DNA of 5,594 bases from an uncultured Clostridia bacterium (GTDB taxonomy: Bacteria > Bacillota > Clostridia > Peptostreptococcales > Acidaminobacteraceae), in assembly GCA_937880545.1 (NCBI GenBank), contig CALFKA010000044.1, forward strand, positions 1 to 5,594, written 5' to 3'. Below the pieces are notes generated by a model that worked only from the letters and a program-made list of their open reading frames with translations, ran no database searches and had not been told where the DNA came from. The position numbers and the translations under genes are program-made. This document shows, piece after piece, positions 5,579 through 5,594 of this stretch. Each line of letters opens with the position of its first letter. Position 1 is the stretch's first letter.

Positions 5579-5594
5579 GGGCTTGTGAAAGCCC
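5579..5594 (+). other. Second hairpin at the window edge
   Basis: GGGCTT (5579-5584) pairs perfectly with AAGCCC (5589-5594) around a GTGA loop, directly abutting the previous hairpin. The window ends on the last paired base. A T run just beyond would make this a terminator; more paired C would extend the stem (GG at 5577-5578 lies just before it). No xseB start codon or ribosome site is seen in 5560-5594. Confidence 0.55.

Noticed and set aside
1..5594. CRISPR array, tRNA/rRNA genes or toxin-antitoxin pair
   Set aside because: No direct repeats with spacers, no tRNA-like cloverleaf and no small gene pair were seen; coding genes fill nearly the whole window.

Overview
The window looks like chromosomal housekeeping sequence from a Gram-positive, low-to-mid GC bacterium of the Clostridia (Bacillota). 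This rests on strong AAGGAG/GGAGG ribosome sites in front of most genes, sigma-A promoters with extended -10 boxes, short hairpin-plus-T-run terminators, a Bacillus-type EF-P lysine loop (PGKG), a YlbF-family protein and a 'CD1247-type' acidic zinc-ribbon protein of the kind known from clostridia and Tissierellia. By eye the base composition is near half GC. A non-sporulating, Peptoniphilaceae/Tissierellia-like host would fit, but I cannot prove it from 5.6 kb. All genes are on the + strand.

There are three transcription units. Unit 1 (1-1286) holds the 3' part of a YlbF-family gene and mltG, a peptidoglycan lytic transglycosylase that here carries a lipobox. It ends in a terminator whose stem contains the mltG stop codon. 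Unit 2 (promoter 1328-1356, terminator 3532-3560) holds an M24 Xaa-Pro peptidase, efp, and an extremely acidic zinc-ribbon protein with no Lys or Arg after residue 28. Unit 3 starts at a near-consensus promoter (3559-3587) whose -35 box overlaps the T run of the preceding terminator. It holds an Asp23/YqhY gene, nusB (GTG start, 4-base overlap) and xseA (14-base overlap with nusB).

The order pepP-efp-...-asp23-nusB-xseA is a reduced form of the Bacillus subtilis block yqhT-efp-yqhV-spoIIIAA..AH-accBC-yqhY-nusB-folD-xseA-xseB. Here the spoIIIA operon, accBC and folD are absent from their usual places, and the gap between efp and asp23 holds only the acidic protein.

The common theme is growth physiology: cell-wall elongation control (mltG), relief of ribosome stalling at polyproline and peptide turnover (efp, pepP), rRNA antitermination (nusB) and DNA repair (xseA). 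The last ~45 bases, overlapping the xseA stop, fold into two abutting hairpins. xseB does not visibly follow. These hairpins may be a terminator or the end of an IS200/IS605-like element; this is the least explained part of the window. I found no convincing novel defence or mobile system inside the window.
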